From Nemertoderma westbladi (lineage: Eukaryota; Xenacoelomorpha; Nemertodermatida; Nemertodermatidae): a DNA stretch of 61,323 nucleotides. Below, one piece after another: positions 35,618 through 47,020 of this stretch; positions within the stretch are counted from its first letter, which is position 1, and each line of letters starts with the position of its first letter. The position numbers and the translations under genes were made by a program. The DNA is taken from the NCBI GenBank assembly GCA_032718475.1, contig JAUCBJ010002117.1:1-61323 (forward strand), read 5' to 3'. The notes below the pieces were generated by a model. The model saw only the letters and a list, made by a program, of their open reading frames with translations, made no database searches and was not told where the DNA came from.

Positions 35618-37344
35618 TACTTATTTACTACATACATACAGTAGTTAGGTGTGTATTACTGATTTACTACATACATACAGTTAGTTAAGTGTGTATTACT
35701 TATTTACTACATACATACAGTAGTTAAGTGTGTATTACTGATTTACTACATACATACAGTTAGTTAAGTGTGTATTACTGATTTACTACATACATACAGT
35801 AGTTAGGTGTGTATTACTTATTTACTACATACATACAGTAGTTAGGTGTGTATTACTTATTTACTACAGACATACAGTAGTTAGGTGTGTATTACTGATT
35901 TACTACATACATACAGTAGTTAGGTGTGTATTACTGATTTACTACATACATACAGTAGTTAGGTGTGTATTACTGATTTACTACATACATACAGTAGTTA
36001 GGTGTGTATTACTTATTTACTACATACATACAGTAGTTAGGTGTGTATTACTTATTTACTACATACATACAGTAGTTAGGTGTGTATTACTGATTTACTA
36101 CATACATACAGTAGTTAGGTGTTTATTACTGATTTACTACATACATACAGTAGTTAGGTGTGTATTACTTATTTATGTACTACATACATACAGTAGTTAG
36201 GTGTGTATTACTGATTTACTACATACATACAGTAGTTAGGTGTGTATTACTGATTTACTACATACATACAGTAGTTAGGTGTGTATTACTTATTTACTAC
36301 ATACATACAGTAGTTAGGTGTGTATTACTTATTTACTACATACATACAGTAGTTAGGTGTGTATTACTGATTTACTACATACATACAGTAGTTAGGTGTG
36401 TATTACTTATTTACTACATACATACAGTAGTTAGGTGTGTATTACTGATTTACTACATACATACAGTTAGTTAAGTGTGTATTACTTATTTACTACATAC
36501 ATACAGTAGTTAGGTGTGTATTACTGATTTACTACATACATACAGTAGTTAGGTGTGTATTACTTATTTACTACATACATACAGTAGTTAGGTGTGCATT
36601 ACTTATTTACTACATACATACAGTAGTTAGGTGTGTATTACTGATTTACTACATACATACAGTAGTTAGGTGTGTATTACTTATTTACTACATACATACA
36701 GTAGTTAGGTGTGTATTACTGATTTACTACATACATACAGTTAGTTAAGTGTGTATTACTTATTTACTACCTACATACAGTAGTTAAGTGTGTATTACTG
36801 ATTTACTACATACATACAGTTAGTTAAGTGTGTATTACTGATTTACTACATACATACAGTAGTTAGGTGTGTATTACTTATTTACTACATACATACAGTA
36901 GTTAGGTGTGTATTACTTATTTACTACATACATACAGTAGTTAGGTGTGTATTACTGATTTACTACATACATACAGTAGTTAGGTGTGTATTACTGATTT
37001 ACTACATACATACAGTAGTTAGGTGTGTATTACTGATTTACTACATACATACAGTAGTTAGGTGTGTATTACTGATTTACTACATACATACAGTAGTTAG
37101 GTGTGTATTACTTATTTACTACATACATACAGTAGTTAGGTGTGTATTACTTATTTACTACATATATACAGTAGTTAAGTGTGTATTACTTATTTACTAC
37201 ATACATACAGTAGTTAGGTGTGTATTACTTATTTACTACATACATACAGTAGTTAGGTGTGTATTACTTATTTACTACATACATACAGTAGTTAGGTGTG
37301 TATTACTGATTTACTACATACATACAGTAGTTAGGTGTGTATTA

Positions 37345-38053
37345 CAGTACAGGCCACCAGATAACGCAGATTTGTACAATTGTGAACACATTTTATCAAA
37401 TGTGTACCAGTGTAATGTAATGTTGTTGAACGGGACAATTGAACATAATTGAACATAATTGAATTGGCAACAACCAAAATTTTTTCGCCAAAGGATACAA
37501 TTGAATACTTTTGAAACGCTTAGTAATCTGGAAACTCTCTGTAGTTTGCCGCCAACTGTCACTCACTGCAGCTGGAAATGCAATAAGGATATTGTTTACC
37601 TTTATAGTGTGCGGTTAATAGTGTCTAGTAGGCAGGCCTATAGCTAGTGATGTTAAAGCATGTTTCTGGTCTTTCTCTGTGCCCTCTCGGTGTCAGACTA
37701 ATGGCGCGACATCTCCCTGCACTAAATTAATTATTCAATGGTCTAGGCTCCTCCATCCACATACCCATCCACTTCCATACACTCCATGAACCTCCATGTG
37801 GTCTTGTATGTAGTTCTCTCTCTACCAATACAGCCCATGTCCGCAATGTTACGCCCTGGGGGCTCTCTCATCTACCTGATATCAGACATACAGGCGCACC
37901 ACACGCAAAGCCTTTGTCGGTCCCAGCAAGTTAGCCTCCTGCTGTGTGATCTAGAAGATAACTCGCCATAACCTGCCAATCAGATGACTTGAACAAATGT
38001 GTTAACATGTGATCACATTGGATGAAATCTGCTTTTTCTGGTGGCCTGTACTG
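37345..38053. mobile_element. TA-flanked TIR element, copy 2
   Basis: Same length and, as far as I can compare, the same sequence as 34909-35617, exactly 2436 bp away, with the same surrounding repeat. It arose by duplication of the array segment and not by a second insertion. Confidence 0.85.
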
Positions 38054-38477
38054 TACTTATTTACTACATACATACAGTAGTTAGGTGTGTATTACTGATT
38101 TACTACATACATACAGTTAGTTAAGTGTGTATTACTTATTTACTACATACATACAGTAGTTAAGTGTGTATTACTGATTTACTACATACATACAGTTAGT
38201 TAAGTGTGTATTACTGATTTACTACATACATACAGTAGTTAGGTGTGTATTACTTATTTACTACATACATACAGTAGTTAGGTGTGTATTACTTATTTAC
38301 TACATACATACAGTAGTACCGGGTGTATACGTGTGTATACCGGTTTGACTTAAACTTTCTGTTCTGTGTCGCGCCTTAGAGTACAACCCCTATGTAATTT
38401 CGGCACTTTATAAATAATTATATATTATTATTATTATATTCTTTTGATTATGAAATAACTTTTTGTTTTTGATTTAG

Positions 38478-38638
38478 GACGACATTTAAAAACCTCATCC
38501 TGCCAGAATATCCTGTATCCGCCGCACATCTACAGCGAGCAAATCGAAAGTCAAAACGAAATCGTTGACGATATTGGCGATAACGAATTGATGGGGGCCT
38601 GGGGTGGGGAGCCGCTTACAAACTCGTCCTCTGTATGA
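38478..38638 (+). CDS. Host membrane protein, terminal (tail) exon
   Basis: Acceptor TTGTTTTTGATTTAG ends at 38477. In phase 1 it completes a Gly codon and encodes RHLKTSSCQNILYPP, HIYSEQIESQNEIVDD and an end LTNSSSV, with TGA at 38636-38638. Contains tyrosines (LYPP, IYSEQ) and a Ser-x-Val end. It lies 28.7 kb from the transmembrane exon. The phase match and the full-length open frame to a stop support it. Confidence 0.75.
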
Positions 38639-39510
38639 GCTTATCAATAAGTTTATCATACCTACGGACAATACGGCACTGTCACGTATGACATGTTGTT
38701 GAATACATTGTTTCGCGTCTTTTCTTTGTTTATGGTATTGTGATTAAGTATTAGTAAAGAACTTAAATCCGTTTACACAATTATTCTCTTGTTGTTGTTT
38801 TCGCCTGTCATTTTTATGTCCGTATTTTTCTAAAGAGTAATGAGTTCTTAATAACCGCGGAATTATCATGTAACATGGCATATAACTATTAACAGCAGTA
38901 TATTACGCTTATTACAGTAATTATTGTTATTATTTAATTACTTACCTGTATATATTTTCTATTTATATTTAATGTAATCTGTCTCTACTGCCTTAGTCGA
39001 TTATGAAAATCGACTTGACTATTTCTAGTGTTTTTCGATGTTCTTTACAATGTTAATTTTTTAAATATGAAAAATTAAGTTTTTAAATGTATTCACTGTA
39101 TAGTATGTAGGACCTGTTTATTTTTTGTTATTAATCTACGATGTTTACTGACTTATTATTTACTATGCTTAATTACCGAAATGAACTCTTTATTTTGTAC
39201 AATCCCATTAGTCATGTAATTTTTTCAATAAGCCTATAGTTTATGTATGTGTAATCTATGTCCGTTATTTTGTATTTGCTTTACTGTACGTTATTATGTA
39301 TGTGCGACTCAGAGAGACCTTAATTACAATATAGCCAGCCAAATGGTGAAATCAGGGACATTTCAGGGAATTTAGAAAAATAGGTTTCGGTATTTTTTGT
39401 GGATATTTTCATTTAAATTTCTCCATTAGGATTTTAAAAACTTTGTTCTCAAAACATCATTCATTGAAATTAGTCTAACTGAACCAACTAAACTAAACCA
39501 ATTCATCAGT
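38639..39510 (+). other. Probable 3' UTR and downstream flank
   Basis: AT-rich sequence after the stop. I find no canonical AATAAA before the next repeat; a weaker AGTAAA occurs near 38753. No other gene is seen. Confidence 0.45.
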
Positions 39511-42500
39511 CGTGACACTGTTCTGTAACCGGCACACACCTAAACAATGCACCGTGACACTGCTCTGTAACCGACACACACCTAAACAATGCACCGTGAC
39601 ACTGCTCTGTAACCGGCACACCACTAAACAATGCACCATGACACTGCTCTGTAACCGGCACACACCTAAACAATGCACCGTGACAATGCTCTGTAACCGG
39701 CACACACCTAAACAATGCACCGTGACACTGCTCTGTAACCGGCACACACCTAAACAATGCACCGTGACAATGCTCTGTAACCGGCACACACCTAAACAAT
39801 GCACCGTGACACTGCTCTGTAACCGACACACACCTAAACAATGCACCGTGACACTGCTCTGTAACCGGCACACACCTAAACAATGCACCGTGACAATGCT
39901 CTGTAACCGGCACACACCTAAACAATGCACCGTGACACTGCTCTGTAACCGACACACACCTAAACAATGCACCGTGACACTGCTCTGTAACCGGCACACA
40001 CCTAAGCAATGCACCGTGACACTGCTCTGTAACCGGCACACACCTAAACAATGCACCGTGACACTGCTCTGTAACCGGCACACACCTAAACAATGCACCG
40101 TGACACTGCTCTGTAACCGGCACAAACCTAAACAATACACCGTAACAATGCTCTGTAACCGGCACACACATAAACAATGCACCGTGGCACTGCTCTGTAA
40201 CCGGCACACACCTAAACAATGCACCGTGACACTGCTCTGTAACCGGCACACACCTAAACAATATACCGTGACACTGCTCTGTAACCGGCACACACCTAAA
40301 CAATGCACCGTGACACTGCTCTGTCAACAATGCACTGTGACACTGCTCTGTAACCGGCACACACATAAAACAAAGCACCGTGACTCTGCTCTGTAACCGG
40401 CACACACATAAACAATGCATCGTGACACTGCTCTGTAACCGGCACACACCTAAACAATGCACCGTGACACTGTTCTGTCAACAATGCACGGTGACACTGC
40501 TCTGTAACCCGCACACACCAAAACAATGCACCGTGACACTGCTCTGTAACCAACACACCACTAAACAATGCACCGTGACACTGCTCTGTAACCGGCACAC
40601 ACCTAAACAATGCACCGTGACACTGCTCTGTAACCGGCACACACCTAACTAAACAATACTCCGTGACACTGCTCTGTAACTGGCACTCACCTCAACAATG
40701 CACCGTGACACTGCTCTGTAACCGGCACACACCTAAACAATGCACCGTGACGCTGCTCTGTAACCGACACACACCTAAACAATGCACCGTGACACTGCTC
40801 TGTAACCCTCACATACCTAAACAATGCACCGTTACACTGCTCTGTAACCGGCACACACCTAAACAATGCACCGTGACACTCCTATGAAACCGGCACACAC
40901 CTAAACAATGCACAGTGACACTGCTCTGTAACCGGCACACACCTAAACAATGCACCGTGACACTGCTCTGTAACCGGCACACACATAAACAATGCACCGT
41001 GACACTGCTCTGTAACCGGCACTCACCTCAACAATGCACCGTGACACTGCTCTGTAACCGGCACACACCTAAACAATGCACCGTCACACTGCTCTGTAAC
41101 CGGCACTCACCTCAACAATGCACCGTGACACTGCTCTGTAACCGGCACACACCTAAACCCTAAACAATGCACCGTGACACTGCTCTGTAACCGGCCCACA
41201 CCTAACTAAACAATACTCCGTGACACTGCTCTGTAACCGGCACACACCTAACTAAACAATGCACCGTGACACTGCTCTGTAACCGGCACTCACCTCAACA
41301 ATGCACCGTGACACTGCTCTGTAACCGGCACACACATAAACAATGCACCGTGACAATGCTCTGTAACCGGCACACACCTAAACAATGCACCGTGACACTG
41401 CTCTGTAACCGGCACACACCTAAACAATGCACCGTGACAATGCTCTGTAACCGGCACACACCTAAACAATGCACCGTGACACTGCTCTGTAACCGACACA
41501 CACCTAAACAATGCACCGTGACACTGCTCTGTAACCGGCACACACCTAAACAATGCACCGTGACAATGCTCTGTAACCGGCACACACCTAAACAATGCAC
41601 CGTGACACTGCTCTGTAACCGACACACACCTAAACAATGCACCGTGACACTGCTCTGTAACCGGCACACACCTAAACAATGCACCGTGACACTGCTCTGT
41701 AACCGGCACACACCTAAACAATGCACCGTGACACTGCTCTGTAACCGGCACACACCTAAACAATGCACCGTGACACTGCTCTGTAACCGGCACAAACCTA
41801 AACAATACACCGTAACAATGCTCTGTAACCGGCACACACAAACAATGCACCGTGGCACTGCTCTGTAACCGGCACACACCTAAACAATGCACCGTGACAC
41901 TGCTCTGTAACCGGCACACACCTGAACAATGTACCGTGACACTGCTCTGTAACCGGCACACACCTAAACAATGCACCGTGACACTGCTCTGTCAACAATG
42001 CACTGTGACACTGCTCTGTAACCGGCACACACATAAAACAAAGCACCGTGACTCTGCTCTGTAACCGGCACACACATAAACAATGCATCGTGACACTGCT
42101 CTGTAACCGGCACACACCTAAACAATGCACCGTGACACTGTTCTGTCAACAATGCACGGTGACACTGCTCTGTAACCCGCACACACCAAAACAATGCACC
42201 GTGACACTGCTCTGTAACCAACACACCACTAAACAATGCACCGTGACACTGCTCTGTAACCGGCACACACCTAAACAATGCACCGTGACACTGCTCTGTA
42301 ACCGGCACACACCTAACTAAACAATACTCCGTGACACTGCTCTGTAACTGGCACTCACCTCAACAATGCACCGTGACACTGCTCTGTAACCGGCACACAC
42401 CTAAACAATGCACCGTGACGCTGCTCTGTAACCGACACACACCTAAACAATGCACCGTGACACTGCTCTGTAACCCTCACATACCTAAACAATGCACCGT

Positions 42501-43290
42501 TACACTGCTCTGTAACCGGCACACACCTAAACAATGCACCGTGACACTCCTATGAAACCGGCACACACCTAAACAATGCACAGTGACACTGCTCTGTAAC
42601 CGGCACACACCTAAACAATGCACCGTGACACTGCTCTGTAACCGGCACACACATAAACAATGCACCGTGACACTGCTCTGTAACCGGCACTCACCTCAAC
42701 AATGCACCGTGACACTGCTCTGTAACCGGCACACACCTAAACAATGCACCGTCACACTGCTCTGTAACCGGCACTCACCTCAACAATGCACCGTGACACT
42801 GCTCTGTAACCGGCACACACCTAAACCCTAAACAATGCACCGTGACACTGCTCTGTAACCGGCACACACCTAACTAAACAATACTCCGTGACACTGCTCT
42901 GTAACCGGCACACACCTAACTAAACAATGCACCGTGACACTGCTCTGTAACCGGCACACACATAAACAATGCACCGTGACAATGCTCTGTAACCGGCACA
43001 CACCTAAACAATGCACCGTGACAATGCTCTGTAACCGGCACACACCTAAACAATGCACCGTGACACTGCTATGTAACCGGCACACACCTAAACCCTAAAC
43101 AAAGCACCGTGACAATGCTCTGTAACCGGCACACACCTAAACAATGTACCGTGACACTGCTCTGTAACCGGCACACACCTAAACCCTAAACAATGCACTG
43201 TGACACTGCTCTGTAACCGGCACACACCTAAACAATGCACCGTGACACTGCTCTGTAACCGACACAGACATAAACAATGCACCGTGACAC
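39511..43290. repeat. Second 42-bp minisatellite, with a 1.67-kb duplication
   Basis: About 90 units of CACCGTGACACTGCTCTG, TAACCGGCACACACC, TAAACAATG. It encodes TVTLLCNRHTPKQC on + and related Cys-rich frames on -, both artefacts of a period divisible by three. A segment from about 39680 to 41290 recurs at about 41350-42958, offset 1668 bp, with shared rare variants (for example CTGTCAACAATGCAC). Confidence 0.93.
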
Positions 43291-43420
43291 TGACATCTGA
43301 CACTGACACTTGATCGTTCTTGCGGTAGCAGCATCCATCAAATCTGTTTTGGCTTATATGTTGTTTAGGCAGGGTGATGTCGGTTGTACGAGTGGTCCTT
43401 TGGTAATTACGTCATCGTAG

Positions 43421-43609
43421 AGTGTTTCCGAAGCCTGTGTAGATATCATGATGGTTCGTGTATGAGCCTAGGTCGGGCTTCCCAACTCCCTGCTGTGAAT
43501 CGTGATAAATTCCTACCGACAGCGGAGGAATACCAGTTGTTAGACAGTTGGTTACGTGCCGCTAAAAGCTTCCCCTCTTTTCACCGATGGGCCAGGGTAG
43601 CAATGTCAG
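43421..43609 (+). CDS. Possible orphan exon (63 residues)
   Basis: Acceptor ACGTCATCGTAG ends at 43420; donor TCAG|GTAGAT follows 43609. The exon would be symmetric phase 1-1 and open, encoding CFRSLCRYHDGSC and then FLPTAEEYQLLDSWLRAA. There is no partner exon in view and no family that I recognise, so this is a weak call. The rest of 43291-44234 is AT-rich with an AATAAA at about 43812. Confidence 0.3.
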
Positions 43610-44234
43610 GTAGATGTTGCGTATTTATTTCCAACTTTTTTATATTTCGTACGATGTATTCTGCGGGGCGGGAGTCCAGAATTTTTCGCCGAACTTTTCC
43701 GGCATCCACGTCTCACTACGTCGCTTTCGGCTGTGATTTCGTAGTATAGAATTAAGCTGGTATCCAATCACGGCCGCGCAGGGGCTTATTATTTCGCATT
43801 TATATAAACTCAATAAAGGAAACAGTTATTGGCTATGCTGTATATAACACGGATTAAATAAATCGTATAGAAAATTTGCATGTTTATGTGGTCTACCTAT
43901 TAATTGGTGCTTTGTGCAATTATTATTATATTGCTACTTTACATAATTAGCAGTAAAGTTATTGTTATTAAATGTTTTGTAATTATTATTATATTTTTGA
44001 GTAATAATGTATTACCCAATAAGTTGCGATCGTGTATTCGACCAGCAAACTATCCCGAAATAAAATTTTGGAATTCATTTAACTTTTTTATCTCAATTAT
44101 TTGTAATATTAATTAACCCTTAGTCTCAGCTTGATATTAGCTGATTTTGGTAACACCGCAACTTCTCGTAACAGGTGAGACAAAGGGAGAGCTTACAGAA
44201 GATTAGCTCTTACACTGCTGCACTATACTGTACT

Positions 44235-45492
44235 TGTACGCGCTTTTGAAGACCTTTAGCAGTTTAACCTGCCAAAATTTATATGTCTTTTGGTTTATAA
44301 ATAGACTTTAGAAGTTGACAAATATTTAATACCAATAAACACAACATTAGCAGAAGCCAGCCTAGTGCGCGTCCATTCACCCGCTGGATATACCCGGGAG
44401 ACTGGATTCTGAGGGCTTAGATTATTATTGCAGTGTAAGCTTACTGTATTATTCGATTGATCGTTAATAAATAATTTCTGACTAATATTATTCACTTTCG
44501 GGAAATATTAACAGTTCCTTTAGGACGTGGCGCTCTATCTAGGTAAACAGAGATATGACTTATACTAATCACAACGGTAAGTCGGTAAGGCTTATGATTC
44601 ACGTATGAGGCGCATTCTTTAGGAAATGCTTAGTTATCAGTAACAATCAGGCACACTACCGGTAACACACAATACTGCTCACTAATTTGCCGACCGTCAA
44701 TGAATTTTATCATATATAAAGAGAACAGCAACTGACTCATGTAGTGCTTATCAAATAGCATTAAATTCACTACAAACCACAATAATATAAGTCGCAATCG
44801 CTATATGTAACCTGTCTCTCTAACCTGTAGTGTATCAAGAAAATTGGGAAATTTGGGTTCTTTATAAATGTTCTCCAAATAATATTCAACCAACTGATAC
44901 AAAATATGACAACAGTAAAAAGCATTAAGACGGTAGGTTAAGATATGATATGTTATGAATTGAACTGATATGGACCGATAACAGTTATACGCTCTATAAT
45001 CTTAAGCCTACTAATGTTTCTTCTAAAAGTCTTAAACGAATTGACTCTAGAGCCGGTGTTCCTGGCCTAGATAGAAACAACACAACAGTATCAAGAAAAA
45101 ACAGTAAGACTGAACACTCCCAGCACGATCTGCCAAAAAATCTCCACATCGACAGAAAAAATCGCTCTGATTGGCTGTTAAGCTAAACAAAGAACCATGT
45201 GTCCAATGGCCGTTTCCATGTCAGCAACCAGCTGTTAGATGTCGTAATCTGAATCATCAAGGTTAAGCTGTGCCAGGGTATTCGGTGCATTGCGGGTTTT
45301 TTGCCTTACCATGTCCGCCAAAGCACGTATATAGAAGAATGACTTTTATGTCCGTTAAAACACCTATAACGGTACCTTGCGGGCGAGGGGGATATATATA
45401 TAGTTAGAGAGCTTTTTAGAGTATTCCAGCGCCTGGGGGGAAACTGGATTGCAAAGCAAAAGGGCCAGTTATATCCCACAGAAGCTTTTACA
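44235..45492 (-). repeat. 3' LTR of the BEL/Pao-like element
   Basis: 1258 bp, TG...CA. Nearly identical to the LTR at 55035-56289 except for one island of about 58 bp at 44916-44973. Confidence 0.9.
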
Positions 45493-45506
45493 CCGCTCCC
45501 AGAAAA
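45493..45506 (-). promoter_or_regulatory. Polypurine tract
   Basis: On the - strand TTTTCTGGGAGCGG directly abuts the TG of the 3' LTR, the expected place for the plus-strand primer of reverse transcription. Confidence 0.5.
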
Positions 45507-45570
45507 TGGGATTTGAGTCTATAAAATATACAAAATCACAGTTTCTAATATACGTAAATACTCTAAACAG

Positions 45571-46334
45571 TTAGTCTTTCTTACGCGGACGGCGTTTACG
45601 CAGTTTTTTAAAGCTAGCCAGAGTCTTTTTCTCTTTGGGGCGAGCCACTTTACAAGGAGGGCTATAACTCCTGGGTGAAGGGTGCAATATGATTGCATCA
45701 GAGGGTGTAGGATTATGGTCGGTGTATCCGCCAGTCGAAGTACCGGGTTGATTGACATCAACGTCGGGGGAGAGGGGTCTAACGGCTTTGAGAGCTCGTT
45801 TTAAGACAGCCGCTCTTACGGGTCCTTTACGAGTGGTCTGAACGAGAGCCGTGGGTGGACCATAGGCAGTTAGAAACCTCCGGGGTTTAATGGTTCTTTC
45901 CAACTCGCGTTCGCAGGCTCGGTATTCATAAGGCCGTCGATATACTTCCTGTAACTCGGGGTGTGAGTTAACAAATAAGTCTCCATAGTCCGGGTCCTGA
46001 CGGATATAATTGATTAAGCTATAGGAATGAAGGTCGCTAGGATTAACACTCCTGAGAAATTTGCGTACGAACTTGGTTGAAATACATTCTCCGACGCGCT
46101 TCAGTAGTTCGTAACTCGATATGCGTGATTTCTGTTCGACAGAAGCGAATAGATAAGGATGGAACGCATAAACTCCTTCGTAAGCGCGTCCAGGATAATA
46201 ACGATGGCGCGAATCACAATGTAAATCAGCGTTCGCTTCCCAAGCTCTGATGTAACGTAGTGTGATCATTTCATCTACGCTTTCCAAATCGTGATTAAAA
46301 AGGGCAATCGAAACTGGCGCGTCCCTTTAGTTGA
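45571..46334 (-). CDS. Accessory ORF of the LTR element, basic C-terminus
   Basis: An open frame of about 240 codons just inside the 3' LTR (first ATG-type start near DEMITLRYIRAW). Aromatic and Arg-rich in the first half, Pro/Ser-rich later, ending in a strong basic cluster (KKLRKRRPRKK) that could be a nuclear or RNA-binding signal. It overlaps the end of the upstream ORF in a +1 frame. It lies where env or accessory genes sit in retroelements, but no signal peptide or transmembrane segment is seen. Family unknown. Confidence 0.5.
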
Positions 46335-47020
46335 CAATGGTGCCATTGAGTCATAAATTGAGGGCAAACCGCAAAAATGTGCAAGTTATTGAGTCTGCAA
46401 TACGCGCAATAAATTTCCATCGCCGGTTGTTCGTGGAAATAGGAACAGCGGACGTTTGTGTCCATGGGCGTAACATGGTCTCTCGATGCGCATAACCGAC
46501 AACGTTGCCGAGAAACATAGTTGGCATGGCGATAATCGTACGCAGTGAGACACTGTGGACCTTGATACCATTCTAGGATGTAATCGTTGTCGCTGTTCCG
46601 GGCGCGATAGGCTGAATCTCCTCAGATTCTAGGCATATTGGTTCGTCTTCCCAGTCTGTTACGAATAGAATTTTCGTGATCTATTCTCGGTTTATCGTTA
46701 CGACTCCGCTGGGTATGATATTTAAATAGAACCATTTCCCTTTCGGTGTCTACATCGTCCGTATCATGTAAATCGATAGGATGGCCGGTAGTTAGGAAGT
46801 CCATATACGTACCATTACGATGCGTATAGCGAGCGGTGAATTTTCGATAGTCCAATTCACGCGTAAGTTGCTCTTGGGACATCGGCGGTTCGATATAACG
46901 ACCATCGTCCTCCGTAATGGTTGGATCGGTTTCACCGCGTATCAAGCTATCCACAAATGCTTGTAAAGGTAGAGTATATCGCTCCCTGATACCAAGATCA
47001 TCTTCTATCAACTCCGTCAT
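46295..47020 (-). pseudogene. Accessory ORF with Cys cluster, one in-frame TGA
   Basis: Opens at 47020 (MTELIEDDLG...), acidic then basic, and meets TGA at 46622-46624. Reading past it, the same frame stays open for about 108 codons with a cysteine/histidine cluster (RCRLCASRDH, IYCAYCRLNN, VCPQFMTQWHHC), consistent with zinc binding, to a TAA at 46295. The downstream ORF continues in +1 frame at a run of five T. Either the gene is decayed, or readthrough and +1 shifting are used. I do not recognise the family. Confidence 0.5.

Larger units (their letters stand above)
32281..38317. repeat. 39-bp minisatellite with segmental duplication
   Basis: Unit of 39 bp: TTACTACATACATACAGTAG, then TTAGGTGTGTATTACTTAT or TTAGGTGTGTATTACTGAT, with a rarer TTAGTTAAGTG form. 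It is interrupted twice by the same 709-bp TIR element. The element and flanking units are part of a 2436-bp direct duplication. The array ends 160 bp before the last host exon. Confidence 0.93.
3308..38638 (+). other. Host gene (3' part): single-pass membrane protein
   Basis: Six exons are joined by phase: 3308-3401, 4308-4424, 5087-5193, 9316-9406, 9636-9767 and 38478-38638. Phases at the five junctions are 1, 1, 0, 1 and 1, and each agrees on both sides. The merged protein has an ectodomain (VRFEVTAKFPIIQAHLAW, LGPVHCALEFW, SVQCFVDVC), N-glycosylation sequons (NNS, NMT, NAS, NST), an acidic DDDD stretch, a transmembrane helix of about 24 residues, and a 54-residue tail ending SSSV, which fits a class I PDZ ligand. 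The 5' exons and signal peptide are not seen. I do not recognise the family. The spacing of the paired cysteines faintly recalls a ZP-C domain, but this is weak. Two introns are mostly tandem repeat. The splice sites and phase agreement are seen; expression is inferred. Confidence 0.75.

Noticed and set aside
5194-43290. CRISPR array
   Set aside because: The repeats are head-to-tail without variable spacers, and the DNA is eukaryotic.
39493-43309. Cys-rich repeat proteins on both strands
   Set aside because: Artefacts of the second 42-bp array; there is no signal peptide, splice border or unique domain.
44295-44495. 66-codon ORF present in both LTRs
   Set aside because: It lies wholly in LTR sequence, is short and has no domain.
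46290-46305. -1 slippery heptamer C-CCT-TTT
   Set aside because: The heptamer is present, but the downstream ORF is in the +1 frame, so a -1 shift would not reach it.
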